From Aliivibrio fischeri ATCC 7744 = JCM 18803 = DSM 507 (GTDB lineage Bacteria > Pseudomonadota > Gammaproteobacteria > Enterobacterales > Vibrionaceae), in contig NZ_CP092712.1 of NCBI RefSeq assembly GCF_023983475.1, forward strand, positions 620,001-684,000: a stretch of DNA of 64,000 bases. The letters are read 5' to 3'. Below are positions 27,282-36,418 of the stretch, one piece after another. Both the position numbers and the translations under genes were made by a program. A model generated the notes under the pieces. The model did not search any database. It was not told where the DNA came from and worked only from the letters and a program-made list of their open reading frames with translations. Numbering within the stretch: position 1 is the stretch's first letter; each line of letters begins with the position of its first letter.

Positions 27282-27707
27282 TTAAATTAAGCCGTTGATC
27301 GTTTCAATGATCGCCTTAAGCCCATTACCACGTGATGGGCTTAAATGTTCAATTAACCCCAATTGAGCAAAATACTCATCCATATCGAAAGCCTTAATCT
27401 CTTCTGCGGTTTTATTATTAACTGCCGCCATGACTAATGCGATAAGCCCACGAACAATTCTTGCATCAGAGTCTGCGCAGAAAAAATAAACACCATCAAC
27501 GATTTCATGTTGTAGCCATACTTTACTTTCACAACCTGAGATCGTCACGTTCTCCTGTTGTAGCTCTTCAGGCATGCTAGGTAGTTTTTTACCTAATTGA
27601 ATTACGTTACGGTAGCGGTCTTCCCAACCTTTAGCGTTACTCATTAAATCAAGTACTGTCGAGTGAGTAATGTCAAAACCAAAAGGCGATGATGGGAAAG
27701 TGGACAT
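27282..27707 (-). CDS. csdE: sulfur acceptor protein CsdE (SufE family)
   Basis: 141 residues, SufE/CsdE fold. The acceptor Cys59 is in NVTISGCESKVWLQHE; the tail has the conserved LSPSRGNGLKAI. CsdE takes persulfide sulfur from the desulfurase CsdA, encoded upstream on the same strand, and passes it on, with links to TcdA. csdA and csdE are separated by about 200 bases holding a palindromic repeat, so they may not be strictly co-transcribed here. Confidence 0.92.
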   Translation of the reverse strand: MSTFPSSPFGFDITHSTVLDLMSNAKGWEDRYRNVIQLGKKLPSMPEELQQENVTISGCESKVWLQHEIVDGVYFFCADSDARIVRGLIALVMAAVNNKTAEEIKAFDMDEYFAQLGLIEHLSPSRGNGLKAIIETINGLI

Positions 27708-27730
27708 AAATGAATACCTTAAATTAGAGC

Positions 27731-27914
27731 TTATACCAATCCGGATAAGTAGTTGATCAGATAATTGCGTAGGAAAAATTGATTAAAGCAAGGCATAAAT
27801 TGCAGTAACTAGTAGCTCTAATTACACCTGATTTTTGCAATAAAAAAGTATAACGCAGCTATAATCGATTTTAACAAGCAAGAATGATCAAATATTTATG
27901 TGGATTGGTATTAT
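27731..27914. repeat. dispersed palindromic intergenic repeat, copy A
   Basis: About 184 bases beginning TTATACCAATCC and ending GGATTGGTATTATA, so the termini are inverted repeats. Internal segments such as GATAATTGCGTAGG, AAGCAAGGCATAAATT and TTTTAACAAGCAAGAATGATC recur, inverted, in copy B at 31993-32158. Copy A has about 24 extra bases in the middle. Its end supplies the csdA stop codon. No ORF is present. It behaves like a non-coding MITE or repetitive intergenic palindrome. Confidence 0.88.
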
Positions 27915-29128
27915 AGCATATCTGCGGCTTTGTTTAGCGCGTCGATAAAACGTTGAACATCTTGTTTTGTATTATACAAGGCAAATGAAACACGTACAGT
28001 ACCTGTAAGCCCTAGAGCATCTAGCATAGGGTGAGCACAGTGATTACCTGAGCGTACAGCGATGCCTTGTTGATCTAATAGCGTAGCGATATCTTGGTGA
28101 TGGACGCCATCAATAACAAAAGAGAATAGGCTGGCGTTATCTTGTAATCCAATAAAGCGTAAGTCCTCAATATCTTTGATTCCATCAATAGCCATTTGAC
28201 GAAGTTCATTAATATGAGCATTTAGATCATCATGGGCAAATTGCTTAACCCAGTTAATGGCTGTGGCAAAAGCAATCGCTCCGGCAACATTAGGTGTGCC
28301 TGCTTCAAATTTTCCTGGAAGTTCTGCAAATGTGGTTTTTTCAAACGACACTTTCTCAACCATTTTACCGCCCCCGTGCCATACAGGCATGGACTCAAGT
28401 AAGTGTTGTTTTCCATATAGAGCACCGATCCCTGCAGGTGCAAATAATTTATGACCAGAGCAAACATAGAAGTCGGCATTCATTGCTTGAACATCAATCG
28501 CATGATGAACAATCCCTTGAGCGCCATCAACAACAACAATCGCCCCAACGCTGTGTGCAATTTTAATGATCTCTTCAACAGGGTTTAGGGTTCCTGTCAC
28601 GTTGGTTACTTGAGCAACGGCAACAATTTTGGTGTTTTTGGTTACCAATGACTCAAATGCCTCCATATCTAATGTGCAATTTGACTTCATTGGGATTTTA
28701 ATGATTTTTGCTCCGGTTTGTTCTGCAACAATTTGCCAAGGAACAATATTCGCGTGGTGTTCTAATTCACTCACTAAAATTTCATCATTAACTTGTAATG
28801 TATTACGAGCATAAGTTTGAGCGATTAAATTAATGGCTTCTGTTGCACCACGAGTCCAAATAATCTCTTTACTGCTTTTCGCATTAATGAAGTGTTGGAC
28901 CGTTTCTCTTGCTTGTTCAAATTGAAGCGTAGCAGAGGCAGTTAGGCTATGACTGCCGCGATGCACATTAGCGTTACTTTTTTGATAATAATCTTGAATT
29001 GCATTTAATACAGCTAATGGTTTTTGTGTGGTTGCCGCACTATCAAAATACGCAATAGGTTGCTCATTTACTTCTTGTAATAGAGCTGGGAATTGAGAAC
29101 GAACAAGTTCAACATTAAATGCAGTCAT
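27911..29128 (-). CDS. csdA: cysteine desulfurase CsdA
   Basis: 405 residues from the ATG at 29128 (family start MTAFNVELVRSQFPALL); an ATG five codons earlier cannot be excluded. It is a class V aminotransferase-fold, PLP-dependent enzyme: VVDGAQGIVHHAIDV, the Schiff-base Lys in CSGHKLFAPAGIG, and the persulfide Cys in VRSGNHCAHPML. It removes sulfur from cysteine or cysteine sulfinate and hands it to CsdE. It is separate from IscS encoded later in the window. The gene ends inside palindromic repeat A. Confidence 0.93.
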   Translation of the reverse strand: MTAFNVELVRSQFPALLQEVNEQPIAYFDSAATTQKPLAVLNAIQDYYQKSNANVHRGSHSLTASATLQFEQARETVQHFINAKSSKEIIWTRGATEAINLIAQTYARNTLQVNDEILVSELEHHANIVPWQIVAEQTGAKIIKIPMKSNCTLDMEAFESLVTKNTKIVAVAQVTNVTGTLNPVEEIIKIAHSVGAIVVVDGAQGIVHHAIDVQAMNADFYVCSGHKLFAPAGIGALYGKQHLLESMPVWHGGGKMVEKVSFEKTTFAELPGKFEAGTPNVAGAIAFATAINWVKQFAHDDLNAHINELRQMAIDGIKDIEDLRFIGLQDNASLFSFVIDGVHHQDIATLLDQQGIAVRSGNHCAHPMLDALGLTGTVRVSFALYNTKQDVQRFIDALNKAADML

Positions 29129-29201
29129 AAGAATTTTCTTCATTGGGTTAGCAAACAGGAGAATGATGCGGATTTATGGTGCGTAAGTCAAAATTACAGG
29201 C

Positions 29202-29404
29202 AAAAAAAAGCACCGTATTAAACGGTGCTAACTAATCTTTTTTAACCATAGGTCAAAAACACAGGAAATATTGAGCATTGGTATCAATAAGTTGATATCA
29301 ATGATCGGGCTCTAACAGTCGAGCCAATATGCAAACACAACATTGCAGTTTAGAGAGAGGGGAAAAATATTCAGGGAGGAATATATGTCTTACCTCTAAA
29401 CTAC
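29202..29404 (-). ncRNA. gcvB: GcvB small regulatory RNA
   Basis: About 203 bases, between gcvA and csdA and divergent from gcvA, the conserved gcvB location. The minus strand contains TGTTGTGTTTGCATATTGG, matching the G/U-rich R1 seed of E. coli GcvB. It begins with a hairpin (GTTTAGAG ... CTCTAAAC) and ends with the terminator AGCACCGT / ACGGTGCT plus eight T, nearly the E. coli one. The start is placed from a sigma70-like promoter and is approximate. GcvB acts with Hfq to repress mRNAs of amino-acid and peptide transport; GcvA activates it in enterics. Confidence 0.9.
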
Positions 29405-29411
29405 GGGGCTA

Positions 29412-29440
29412 ATATTAGGTTTTATCTGGTAGTTCGACAA
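29412..29440 (-). promoter_or_regulatory. candidate gcvB promoter
   Basis: On the minus strand: -35 TTGTCG (29435-29440), 17-base spacer, -10 TAATAT (29412-29417). It places transcription start near 29404, which gives an RNA of E. coli GcvB size. Confidence 0.6.
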
Positions 29441-29497
29441 TGGACAAATTATAATACTTGGCATTAAAAAAACTAATGGTTCAAAATGTGAGTTCTT

Positions 29498-30406
29498 ATG
29501 TCTCGAAGATTACCACCTTTAAATTCTTTACGTGTGTTTGAAGCGGCAGCCAGGCACTTAAGCTTCACGCGTGCAGCAGAAGAATTATTTGTTACACAAG
29601 CGGCAGTTAGCCACCAAATCAAAGCATTAGAAGAGTTTCTTGGTCTTAAACTTTTTCGACGCCGAAATCGCTCTTTGTTATTAACAGAAGAGGGACAGAG
29701 CTACTTTTTAGACATTAAAGAAATCTTCTCTTCTTTATCTGAAGCAACAGATAAAGTATTGGAAAGAAGTGCCAAAGGGGCACTAACTATTAGTTTACCG
29801 CCAAGTTTTGCTATTCAATGGTTGGTACCAAGATTATCGGATTTTAATAACCAAGAACCAGATATTGATGTTCGTATTAAAGCCGTTGATATGGATGAAG
29901 GTTCATTAACCGAAGATGTGGATGTTGCTATCTATTATGGTCGAGGTAATTGGCCAGGTCTTCGAGTTGAACTGTTATATCAAGAGCAGTTATTGCCATT
30001 ATGCTCACCTCAAGTGCTACTGAATGAAAAGCCATTAGCGACCATTGATGATTTACGTTTCCATACGTTATTGCATGATACTTCTCGTAAAGACTGGAAG
30101 CAGTTTGTTAAGCATTACGAATTAGCAGGCATGAATGTAAACCAAGGGCCTATTTTTAGTCACTCGACTATGGTACTGCAAGCTGCTGCTCACGGACAAG
30201 GCATTGCGTTAGGTAATAACGTATTAGCTCAACCTGAATTAGATGCGGGTCGTTTGGTTGCCCCATTTGAAGAAGTATTAGTGAGTAAGAATGCTTTCTA
30301 CCTTGTATGTAATGAAAAACAAGCTGATACAGGTCGTATTGCTACGTTTAGAGAGTGGATTTTAAGTAAAGCTCGTAGCGAACAAGAGATTGTGGATGAT
30401 GAATAG
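29498..30406 (+). CDS. gcvA: glycine cleavage system transcriptional activator GcvA (LysR family)
   Basis: 302 residues. The N-terminus MSRRLPPLNSLRVFEAAARH, then LSFTRAAEELFVTQAAVSHQ, is the typical GcvA winged helix-turn-helix; the effector domain follows. It controls the glycine cleavage operon and the divergently transcribed gcvB. It overlaps the following ygdD start, so gcvA-ygdD-rlmM form one transcription unit as in enterics. Confidence 0.93.
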   Translation: MSRRLPPLNSLRVFEAAARHLSFTRAAEELFVTQAAVSHQIKALEEFLGLKLFRRRNRSLLLTEEGQSYFLDIKEIFSSLSEATDKVLERSAKGALTISLPPSFAIQWLVPRLSDFNNQEPDIDVRIKAVDMDEGSLTEDVDVAIYYGRGNWPGLRVELLYQEQLLPLCSPQVLLNEKPLATIDDLRFHTLLHDTSRKDWKQFVKHYELAGMNVNQGPIFSHSTMVLQAAAHGQGIALGNNVLAQPELDAGRLVAPFEEVLVSKNAFYLVCNEKQADTGRIATFREWILSKARSEQEIVDDE

Positions 30407-30785
30407 TCGCTTATGTTTATTGATTGCGAGTATGAGTGGAGCATTAACTGTTGGACTAGGGGCATTTGGTGCTCATGGTTTAAAAGCGGTTTTATCTCCT
30501 TATCTACTTGATGTATATGAAACTGCAGTTCAATATCAAATGTGGCATACCCTTGCTTTATTTGGATGTGGAATTTTGTTGAGAAATTCATTTTCAAAAG
30601 GGGTATCATACGCGGCTTTGCTATTTACCATTGGGATGCTTTTCTTTAGTGGTAGTTTATATGCGTTAGTATTCACTGGTGTTAAATGGTTTGGACCAAT
30701 AACGCCATTAGGTGGATTCTGTTTTATTATTGGCTGGTTAATACTGGCTATTTCAACTTATCGTTTGACTGAGGTTTCAAAGTGA
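30399..30785 (+). CDS. ygdD: DUF423-family membrane protein YgdD
   Basis: 128 residues from the ATG at 30399 (ATG at 30396 also possible). Four hydrophobic helices; the signature [16 protein letters not shown] and [10 protein letters not shown] identify the DUF423 family. Function unknown. It overlaps the gcvA stop by eight bases and rlmM by four, so it is translated from the same message. Confidence 0.87.
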   Translation: MNSRLCLLIASMSGALTVGLGAFGAHGLKAVLSPYLLDVYETAVQYQMWHTLALFGCGILLRNSFSKGVSYAALLFTIGMLFFSGSLYALVFTGVKWFGPITPLGGFCFIIGWLILAISTYRLTEVSK

Positions 30786-31873
30786 AACAAGTAATGTTCT
30801 ATTGTCGCTCTGGTTTTGAAAAAGAGTGTGCAGGTGAGATCCAAGATAAAGCCACTCAACTAGAAGTGTTTGGTTTCCCTCGCCTAAAAAATAATACGGG
30901 TTATGTGTTATTTGAATGCTATCAGGAAGGCGATGCAGACCGATTAATTCGTGAAATTAAATTTAATGAGCTAATTTTTGCTCGTCAAATGTTTGCGGTT
31001 GCAGTTGAAGTTAGTGATTTACCAAAAGATGATCGTATTTCTCCAATTTTAGATGCGCTATCTGAAGTTGAAGATGTGCCTTGTTGTGGTGATATTCGTA
31101 TTGAAACGCCAGATACTAACGAAGCAAAAGAATTATTAAAATTCTGTCGTAAATTTACTGTACCAATGCGTCAGGCTTTACGTGGAAAGAAAATGCTAAC
31201 AGAAAGAGATTCAAATCGAATCCCTGTTTTGCATATTTGCTTTATTGCTCCGGGTCACTGTTACGTAGGTTACTCTTACACAAATAATAACTCTCAGTTC
31301 TTTATGGGTATTCCTCGTTTGAAATTCCCTGCTGATGCGCCAAGTCGTTCAACATTGAAATTGGAAGAAGCGTTTCACGTATTTATTCCAAAAGAAGAGT
31401 GGGATACGCGTTTAGCATCAGGCATGTGGGGTGTTGATTTAGGTGCATGTCCTGGTGGTTGGACTTACCAATTGGTTAAGCGTTCTATGTTTGTTCATGC
31501 GATTGATAATGGCATGATGGCTCAAAGTTTAATGGATACAGGCCAAGTGAAACACCACATGGTTGATGGTTTTAAATTTGAACCACCAAGAAAGAACGTA
31601 ACATGGTTAATTTGTGACATGGTTGAGAAACCTGCTCGTGTTGCACACCTTATGGGGGAATGGTTAATTAAAGGTTGGGCAAAAGAAGCGCTATTTAACC
31701 TTAAATTACCAATGAAAGGTCGTTATGATGAGGTTCTTCAAGATATTGAAAACCTAAAAGATTTCTTGAAGAAAAACGGTTTCCAATACAAGCTTCAAGC
31801 TAAGCATTTGTATCATGACCGCGAAGAAATCACTGTTCATATCCAAGCGATTTCAAACATTTCTCCACATTAA
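30782..31873 (+). CDS. rlmM: 23S rRNA C2498 2'-O-ribose methyltransferase RlmM
   Basis: 363 residues with a GTG start that overlaps the ygdD stop (GTGA). An N-terminal THUMP-like region is followed by a Rossmann methyltransferase domain with the SAM motif [15 protein letters not shown] near residue 218; the KDKE-type catalytic residues include the Asp of [10 protein letters not shown]. It methylates the ribose of 23S C2498. Last gene of gcvA-ygdD-rlmM, closed by a strong terminator. Confidence 0.93.
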   Translation: MKQVMFYCRSGFEKECAGEIQDKATQLEVFGFPRLKNNTGYVLFECYQEGDADRLIREIKFNELIFARQMFAVAVEVSDLPKDDRISPILDALSEVEDVPCCGDIRIETPDTNEAKELLKFCRKFTVPMRQALRGKKMLTERDSNRIPVLHICFIAPGHCYVGYSYTNNNSQFFMGIPRLKFPADAPSRSTLKLEEAFHVFIPKEEWDTRLASGMWGVDLGACPGGWTYQLVKRSMFVHAIDNGMMAQSLMDTGQVKHHMVDGFKFEPPRKNVTWLICDMVEKPARVAHLMGEWLIKGWAKEALFNLKLPMKGRYDEVLQDIENLKDFLKKNGFQYKLQAKHLYHDREEITVHIQAISNISPH

Positions 31874-31920
31874 TATTTTGTTATACAAATATTGATGTAA
31901 TCCAAACTAGTGAGAAATAA

Positions 31921-31958
31921 AAAACGCCCGCTGATGTTAATAATCAGCGGGCGTTTTT
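31921..31958. terminator. bidirectional terminator after rlmM
   Basis: Perfect 15-bp stem AAAACGCCCGCTGAT / ATCAGCGGGCGTTTT with a seven-base loop; flanking A and T runs permit use from either side. Confidence 0.92.
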
Positions 31959-31992
31959 ATTTATCTTCAACAATGGTTATTCGGTGTTGAGG

Positions 31993-32158
31993 TTATACCA
32001 ATCTACATAAGTATTTGATCATTCTTGCTTGTTAAAATTGATTATATCTGCGTTATAAATTTTGTAATTAGATCCACTAGTTACTGTAATTTATGCCTTG
32101 CTCTAATCAATTTTTCCTACGCAATTATCTGAACAACTACTTATCCAGAATGGTATTA
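31993..32158. repeat. dispersed palindromic intergenic repeat, copy B (inverted relative to copy A)
   Basis: About 166 bases from TTATACCAATC to TGGTATTA. Its reverse complement matches copy A (27731-27914) almost throughout, lacking only the central insert. A and B thus form a large inverted pair around csdA, gcvB, gcvA, ygdD and rlmM. Confidence 0.88.
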
Positions 32159-32173
32159 TTTAGATTCGATGTT

Positions 32174-32273
32174 GAATATGGTGTGCTTTGGCGCAAAAAA
32201 AACTGTTTGTCATCGTTTTGGTAACCACATCAAATATAGCCATCTTTCTTTTGCAGAAAAGCACACTATATTC
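32174..32273. repeat. long inverted repeat between rlmM and xni
   Basis: Arms of 24 bases (32174-32197 and 32250-32273) pair with few mismatches: GAATATGGTGTGCTTTGGCG on the left against the reverse complement GAATATAGTGTGCTTTTCTG on the right. The roughly 52-base loop holds no ORF. It lies between convergent genes and has no T-run. Confidence 0.75.
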
Positions 32274-32284
32274 ATTATACTTGG

Positions 32285-32312
32285 TAGTCCCTAGTCCCTA
32301 GTCCCTAGTCCC
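32285..32312. repeat. heptamer microsatellite TAGTCCC x4, reaching into xni
   Basis: Four exact copies of TAGTCCC. Read on the minus strand (GGGACTA) it encodes the last residues of Xni (Gly-Thr-Arg-Asp) and its TAG stop. The reverse-complement heptamer TAGGGAC also lies at the ends of tcdA and ndk. Confidence 0.93.
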
Positions 32313-33077
32313 TTTCTCATATCGTATATCTTGCAAATTAAACCCAAGCTCAATATCCGTTCTTAACCCCGCAACTTGACGACATAAAATAGCGGTTTCG
32401 TAATGTTCATCAAACTTCTTACGGTATTTTTTAGGAAGATCTTCAGACTCGTTCGCGGCCTCAATCGTTGGGAATTGAGTTAGAATTTCTAAGGCTGCTT
32501 TTGGACCGACTCCCGGAATCCCCGTAATTTTGCTTGAACTGATCCCAGCTAATCCCCAGTAATCAGCCAATTGTTCAGGCTTTAACCCAAACTCTTTTTC
32601 TACAAAAGGAGCATCTAACCAGCGATGTTGGAAATAATCTCGAATACGTAAAGTAGGAGAGAGCAACTGACAGTAGCCTTTATCGGTAGAAATAATCGTA
32701 ACTTGTTCATTATGCACCGCTACTTTATTAGCTAGGGTTGCAACTAAGTCATCCGCTTCATCACCATCAGAAAGCAGTGAATCAATGCCTAGTTTCCACC
32801 ATGCTTCTTGGATATCATCCATGCCTTTCTGTAATGCTTCAGGCATGGGTTTTCTGTCCTCTTTATACTGAGGAAGAATTTCTGCACGCCATCCTCGATC
32901 TTGAAGATGATGATCAAATACCGCAATGATATGAGTTGGCTCTGTTTCTTTTAATATTTTATTAATAGTACGAGTGGTGGTAGTGATAACCGCTTGGATA
33001 TCATCTTGGTTAGGTTGAGCTGAGTGAACGCGACGAATAAGATTAAGAGCGTCAATAATAACCAGATGAATTGCCAT
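32298..33077 (-). CDS. xni: flap endonuclease-like Xni (exonuclease IX)
   Basis: 259 residues from the ATG at 33077 (MAIHLVIIDALNLIRRVHS); an upstream start would add 17 unconserved residues. It is a 5'-3' exonuclease-family fold: metal-binding aspartates in LSDGDEADDLVATLA and TDKGYCQLL, and a helix-hairpin-helix GIPGVGPKAALEIL. Xni proteins are flap endonucleases lacking some metal ligands of the Pol I exonuclease domain. The C-terminal four residues and the stop are encoded by a heptamer microsatellite. No strong ribosome binding site is visible. Confidence 0.9.
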   Translation of the reverse strand: MAIHLVIIDALNLIRRVHSAQPNQDDIQAVITTTTRTINKILKETEPTHIIAVFDHHLQDRGWRAEILPQYKEDRKPMPEALQKGMDDIQEAWWKLGIDSLLSDGDEADDLVATLANKVAVHNEQVTIISTDKGYCQLLSPTLRIRDYFQHRWLDAPFVEKEFGLKPEQLADYWGLAGISSSKITGIPGVGPKAALEILTQFPTIEAANESEDLPKKYRKKFDEHYETAILCRQVAGLRTDIELGFNLQDIRYEKGTRD

Positions 33078-33170
33078 AACGTATTCATACCTATCAATAA
33101 AAAAAGAAAAAGCCCATGCAATTCGCATAGGCTTATTATTGTACGTTAGTGAAGGTGAAAAATTCCAGCC

Positions 33171-34529
33171 TTAATCCATAACGATTTTATAGCAAGGTTC
33201 ATATTTAGAACCGGGTAACTTCATTCGACCCTGTTTTACAAAGTCTTGAAGTAAACGATCCATCTTTTTCATCAAGTCAGGATCACCATGCAGTTTAAAT
33301 ACACCATGCTTTTCGATCTCAGCAATGCCTTCGGCTTTTACATTACCAGAGACAATTCCCGAGAATGCTTGACGTAAGTTGGCTGCTAATGTTTCTTTTG
33401 GTTGATTTAAATGTAAATCCAAAGAGGACATCGCTTCATGGGTTGGTTCAAATGGTAACTGAAATTCAGGTTCAATTTTCAGAGCCCAGTTAAAGCTATA
33501 AGAGTCATCCGTCGCTTTACGATATTCTTTTACTTTCTTAATACCATGATTAATGAAAACCGCCGCTTTAGCAGGGTCACCAATAACAATATCATAATAG
33601 TGGGTAGCTTCTTCACCTAAGGTATCGCGAATAAAGGTATCAATAGAGCGGAAATAAGCCTCACTCTCTTTTGGACCAGTAAGAACGATAGGCATAGGTT
33701 GCTGTCTATTGGCAGGGTTCATCATGATCCCTAAGATATAAAGCAACTCTTCTGCCGTTCCTGGGCCACCAGGAAAAATAACAATACCATGAGCCATACG
33801 TACAAACGCTTCTAGACGTTTTTCAATATCAGGCATAATGATAAGTTCATTGACGATAGGGTTTGGTGGCTCTGCCGCAATGATTGATGGCTCGGTTAGG
33901 CCAACAAATCGACTATCGTTATAGCGTTGTTTCGCATGACCAATAGCAGCTCCTTTCATTGGGCCTTCCATTGCTCCGGGACCACAGCCAGTACAAATAT
34001 TTAATTCACGTAAACCAAGCTCATGACCGACTTCACGAGTGTATTGATATTCGACAGGATTAATTGAATGCCCGCCCCAACAGACGACTAAGTTAGGCTC
34101 AATACCCGTATGCAAGGCTTTTGCATTACGTAAGATACTAAATACCAAATTGGTTAGGTGAGTGGCTTTGGTGAGGTTTAGTCGATTGTGATCCGCGATT
34201 TGCATGTTCACGTAAACCATGTCACGTAAAACAGAAAATAGATGCTCTTGAATACCTTTGATGATAGTCCCATCAACGAATGCGTGCTCTGGTGGGTTAT
34301 TTAATTCAAGTTTAATTCCGCGATCTCGGCGCGTAACAGCAACATCAAATGATTGATATTTATCTAATAATTCTTTTGAACTATCAGTATGACTTCCTGA
34401 ATTTAATACCGCTAGTGTGCAGTTTCGATACATGCGATAAACTTCACTTGAAGCGGTTTTCTTTAACTGATCAACTTCTAATTGTGATAGCAAATCCATG
34501 CTACCTGCAGGGCTTATATGAGTAATCAT
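33171..34529 (-). CDS. ppnN: nucleotide 5'-monophosphate nucleosidase PpnN (YgdH)
   Basis: 452 residues, with the LOG-like nucleosidase domain in the middle: [39 protein letters not shown] and the catalytic [16 protein letters not shown]. Flanking N- and C-terminal domains are as in E. coli PpnN, which hydrolyses purine and pyrimidine nucleoside monophosphates and is activated by (p)ppGpp. It follows xni on the same strand in reverse order, as is common in gamma-proteobacteria. Confidence 0.92.
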   Translation of the reverse strand: MITHISPAGSMDLLSQLEVDQLKKTASSEVYRMYRNCTLAVLNSGSHTDSSKELLDKYQSFDVAVTRRDRGIKLELNNPPEHAFVDGTIIKGIQEHLFSVLRDMVYVNMQIADHNRLNLTKATHLTNLVFSILRNAKALHTGIEPNLVVCWGGHSINPVEYQYTREVGHELGLRELNICTGCGPGAMEGPMKGAAIGHAKQRYNDSRFVGLTEPSIIAAEPPNPIVNELIIMPDIEKRLEAFVRMAHGIVIFPGGPGTAEELLYILGIMMNPANRQQPMPIVLTGPKESEAYFRSIDTFIRDTLGEEATHYYDIVIGDPAKAAVFINHGIKKVKEYRKATDDSYSFNWALKIEPEFQLPFEPTHEAMSSLDLHLNQPKETLAANLRQAFSGIVSGNVKAEGIAEIEKHGVFKLHGDPDLMKKMDRLLQDFVKQGRMKLPGSKYEPCYKIVMD

Positions 34530-34680
34530 ATTGTGCCTCCCTTGCGTATTTTTATTATTGTTTGAATAATAAACTTACACAGCAAAAGAGACTTTTGCTA
34601 GGAAAATTGTAAAAAACTGAGAGGGTTATAATGCTATTTTGCATTTAATTATCAGTAAAAAAATGAAACTTTAATGATAA

Positions 34681-36243
34681 CTACGCAGTAATGAGTTGCT
34701 CAATGCCTTTTGTTTTTTGCTTGTATAACGCTTGTATTGAACGTTCAATAACTTTCTCAGGTATATCACTGTTTGTGAACTCTGAGCTACAAATTGAAAC
34801 CGTGATTTTTACATGATTATCTTTGAATTTAAATGGCAGTTTTGCAATCGCAGATTGAATATTGGTTAATACTTTATTTCTTTCATCTTCTGTGGTTTCA
34901 GTAAATAGAATTAAAAATTCTTCACCACTGAAGCGAGCAACAAAATCAGTATCTGACACTTGGTTTTCAATGGTTTTTGCAATAATACTAAGAGCCTTAT
35001 CTCCAGCTAAATGACCGTAGTTTTTATTAATGCGTTTAAACTGATCGATGTCGATGATACTAAGCACTAAAGAGTGTTGATGGCGTACCCAGCGTTTATA
35101 TTCTAAATCGAGACGTTCGTGCATTGCTGCTCGATTATAAACTTTGGTTAGTGGATCTTTGAAAATTCGTTGTTGCTGGTTATTTAGCTGACGGCGATAC
35201 TCTAGAGTTTCTTCATAAAGCGTATTGAGCTTTTTGGTTGCGTATTCGTGTCGCTCAATTAATGCTGCTTCACGCTCTTGCATTGCTTTATTACGTTCAG
35301 ATAAATCACTCATTTCACTGAGTAGCAGAGCCATTTGAGCTTTATGCTCTTGCATGCTTACTTTACTATTTAATAAGTTCTCAGCTTGCTTTACTAGCAG
35401 GGAGTATTCTTCATTTAATAGGGATCTTTGTTCTAAATAAGCTTGGCTTTTTTCTTGGTTTTGTTCACTTGTTTTGATTATTTGAGCAACTTGCGTATTC
35501 ATTTCACCAACAAACGCTTGTGATGCTTTACGTTCATTGTTTGTGCCTTCTAATACCAACTTCAGAGTTTGAAGTGCAAGATCAATTAAAGATACAGCAT
35601 CTACACCTGTCAGTAGTTTATTGCGGATCTCAAGTAAGTCTTTTCCTGACGTACTGTCAAAATCTAATTCAGAAATTAAATGTTGTAGTTCATTACTCAA
35701 CTGCTCTTGGGTATCGACATCAATAATTTCATTGGAATTGATTTCAGATGATAACTGGCCTACTGAAATGAATTTGATCGCTCGTTCATAGAGCTCAATA
35801 AGTCGAACAATACGTTGAATGTGTTTACTGCCATCGTGAGAAGGGTGTTGTAATAAGTTACGAAGATCTCTTTTAAGTCCGGCAGGCAAGCCAATGACTC
35901 GTTGCAACGTTTCACCACAATAAGAAATATGATCTTCCATCATTGAATGCTCTTTTTGAACATTCTGCCTATATCTATTAATTAAACGCTCAAAAGTAGC
36001 AATACGGACAGTTAAATCTGATGTGTTTTCTACTTGCTCTATACTGGTAGCAAGTTCAACAATCTCTTTATCTAGTTCACTATCATGATGTTTACACGCA
36101 GCACAAAAACGCAAAATAATACGCTTTAATAGCATTATTTCACGACGTGATTTTAACGTAGTGTCTCGGTGTGATAGGCGTGTTTGATCTAGCTGTTGCT
36201 TAAGTTGGTTTAATTCAGAGGCAACAATGGATACTTCAATCAT
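34681..36243 (-). CDS. GGDEF-domain protein, probable diguanylate cyclase
   Basis: 520 residues without membrane helices. Residues 1-170 are a helical region with two Cys (FCAACKHH); residues about 215-355 are predicted coiled coil; residues about 365-515 are a GGDEF domain (DPLTKVYNRAAMHERL, IDIDQFKRINKNYGHLAGDK). The active-site loop is SGEEF near residues 438-442 instead of GGDEF/GGEEF; first-Gly-to-Ser variants can be active, so cyclic-di-GMP synthesis is plausible but not assured. The N-terminal part probably senses or docks a partner. It is next to a TPR protein with a decayed GGDEF-like end. Confidence 0.85.
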   Translation of the reverse strand: MIEVSIVASELNQLKQQLDQTRLSHRDTTLKSRREIMLLKRIILRFCAACKHHDSELDKEIVELATSIEQVENTSDLTVRIATFERLINRYRQNVQKEHSMMEDHISYCGETLQRVIGLPAGLKRDLRNLLQHPSHDGSKHIQRIVRLIELYERAIKFISVGQLSSEINSNEIIDVDTQEQLSNELQHLISELDFDSTSGKDLLEIRNKLLTGVDAVSLIDLALQTLKLVLEGTNNERKASQAFVGEMNTQVAQIIKTSEQNQEKSQAYLEQRSLLNEEYSLLVKQAENLLNSKVSMQEHKAQMALLLSEMSDLSERNKAMQEREAALIERHEYATKKLNTLYEETLEYRRQLNNQQQRIFKDPLTKVYNRAAMHERLDLEYKRWVRHQHSLVLSIIDIDQFKRINKNYGHLAGDKALSIIAKTIENQVSDTDFVARFSGEEFLILFTETTEDERNKVLTNIQSAIAKLPFKFKDNHVKITVSICSSEFTNSDIPEKVIERSIQALYKQKTKGIEQLITA

Positions 36244-36418
36244 AATAACTTAGGTAAAAACTCACATTGGTAGATAGCGATAACCTATAAATAGGTCAAT
36301 ATTTTCATAGTAACAAAGATATTAGTAACTGACTAAAATAAAGTATCAAATTTGTTTAATTGATAATCATTACTATACCGTTAATGTTAATTTTGTGATG
36401 CATTATTCATTTTTGTTA

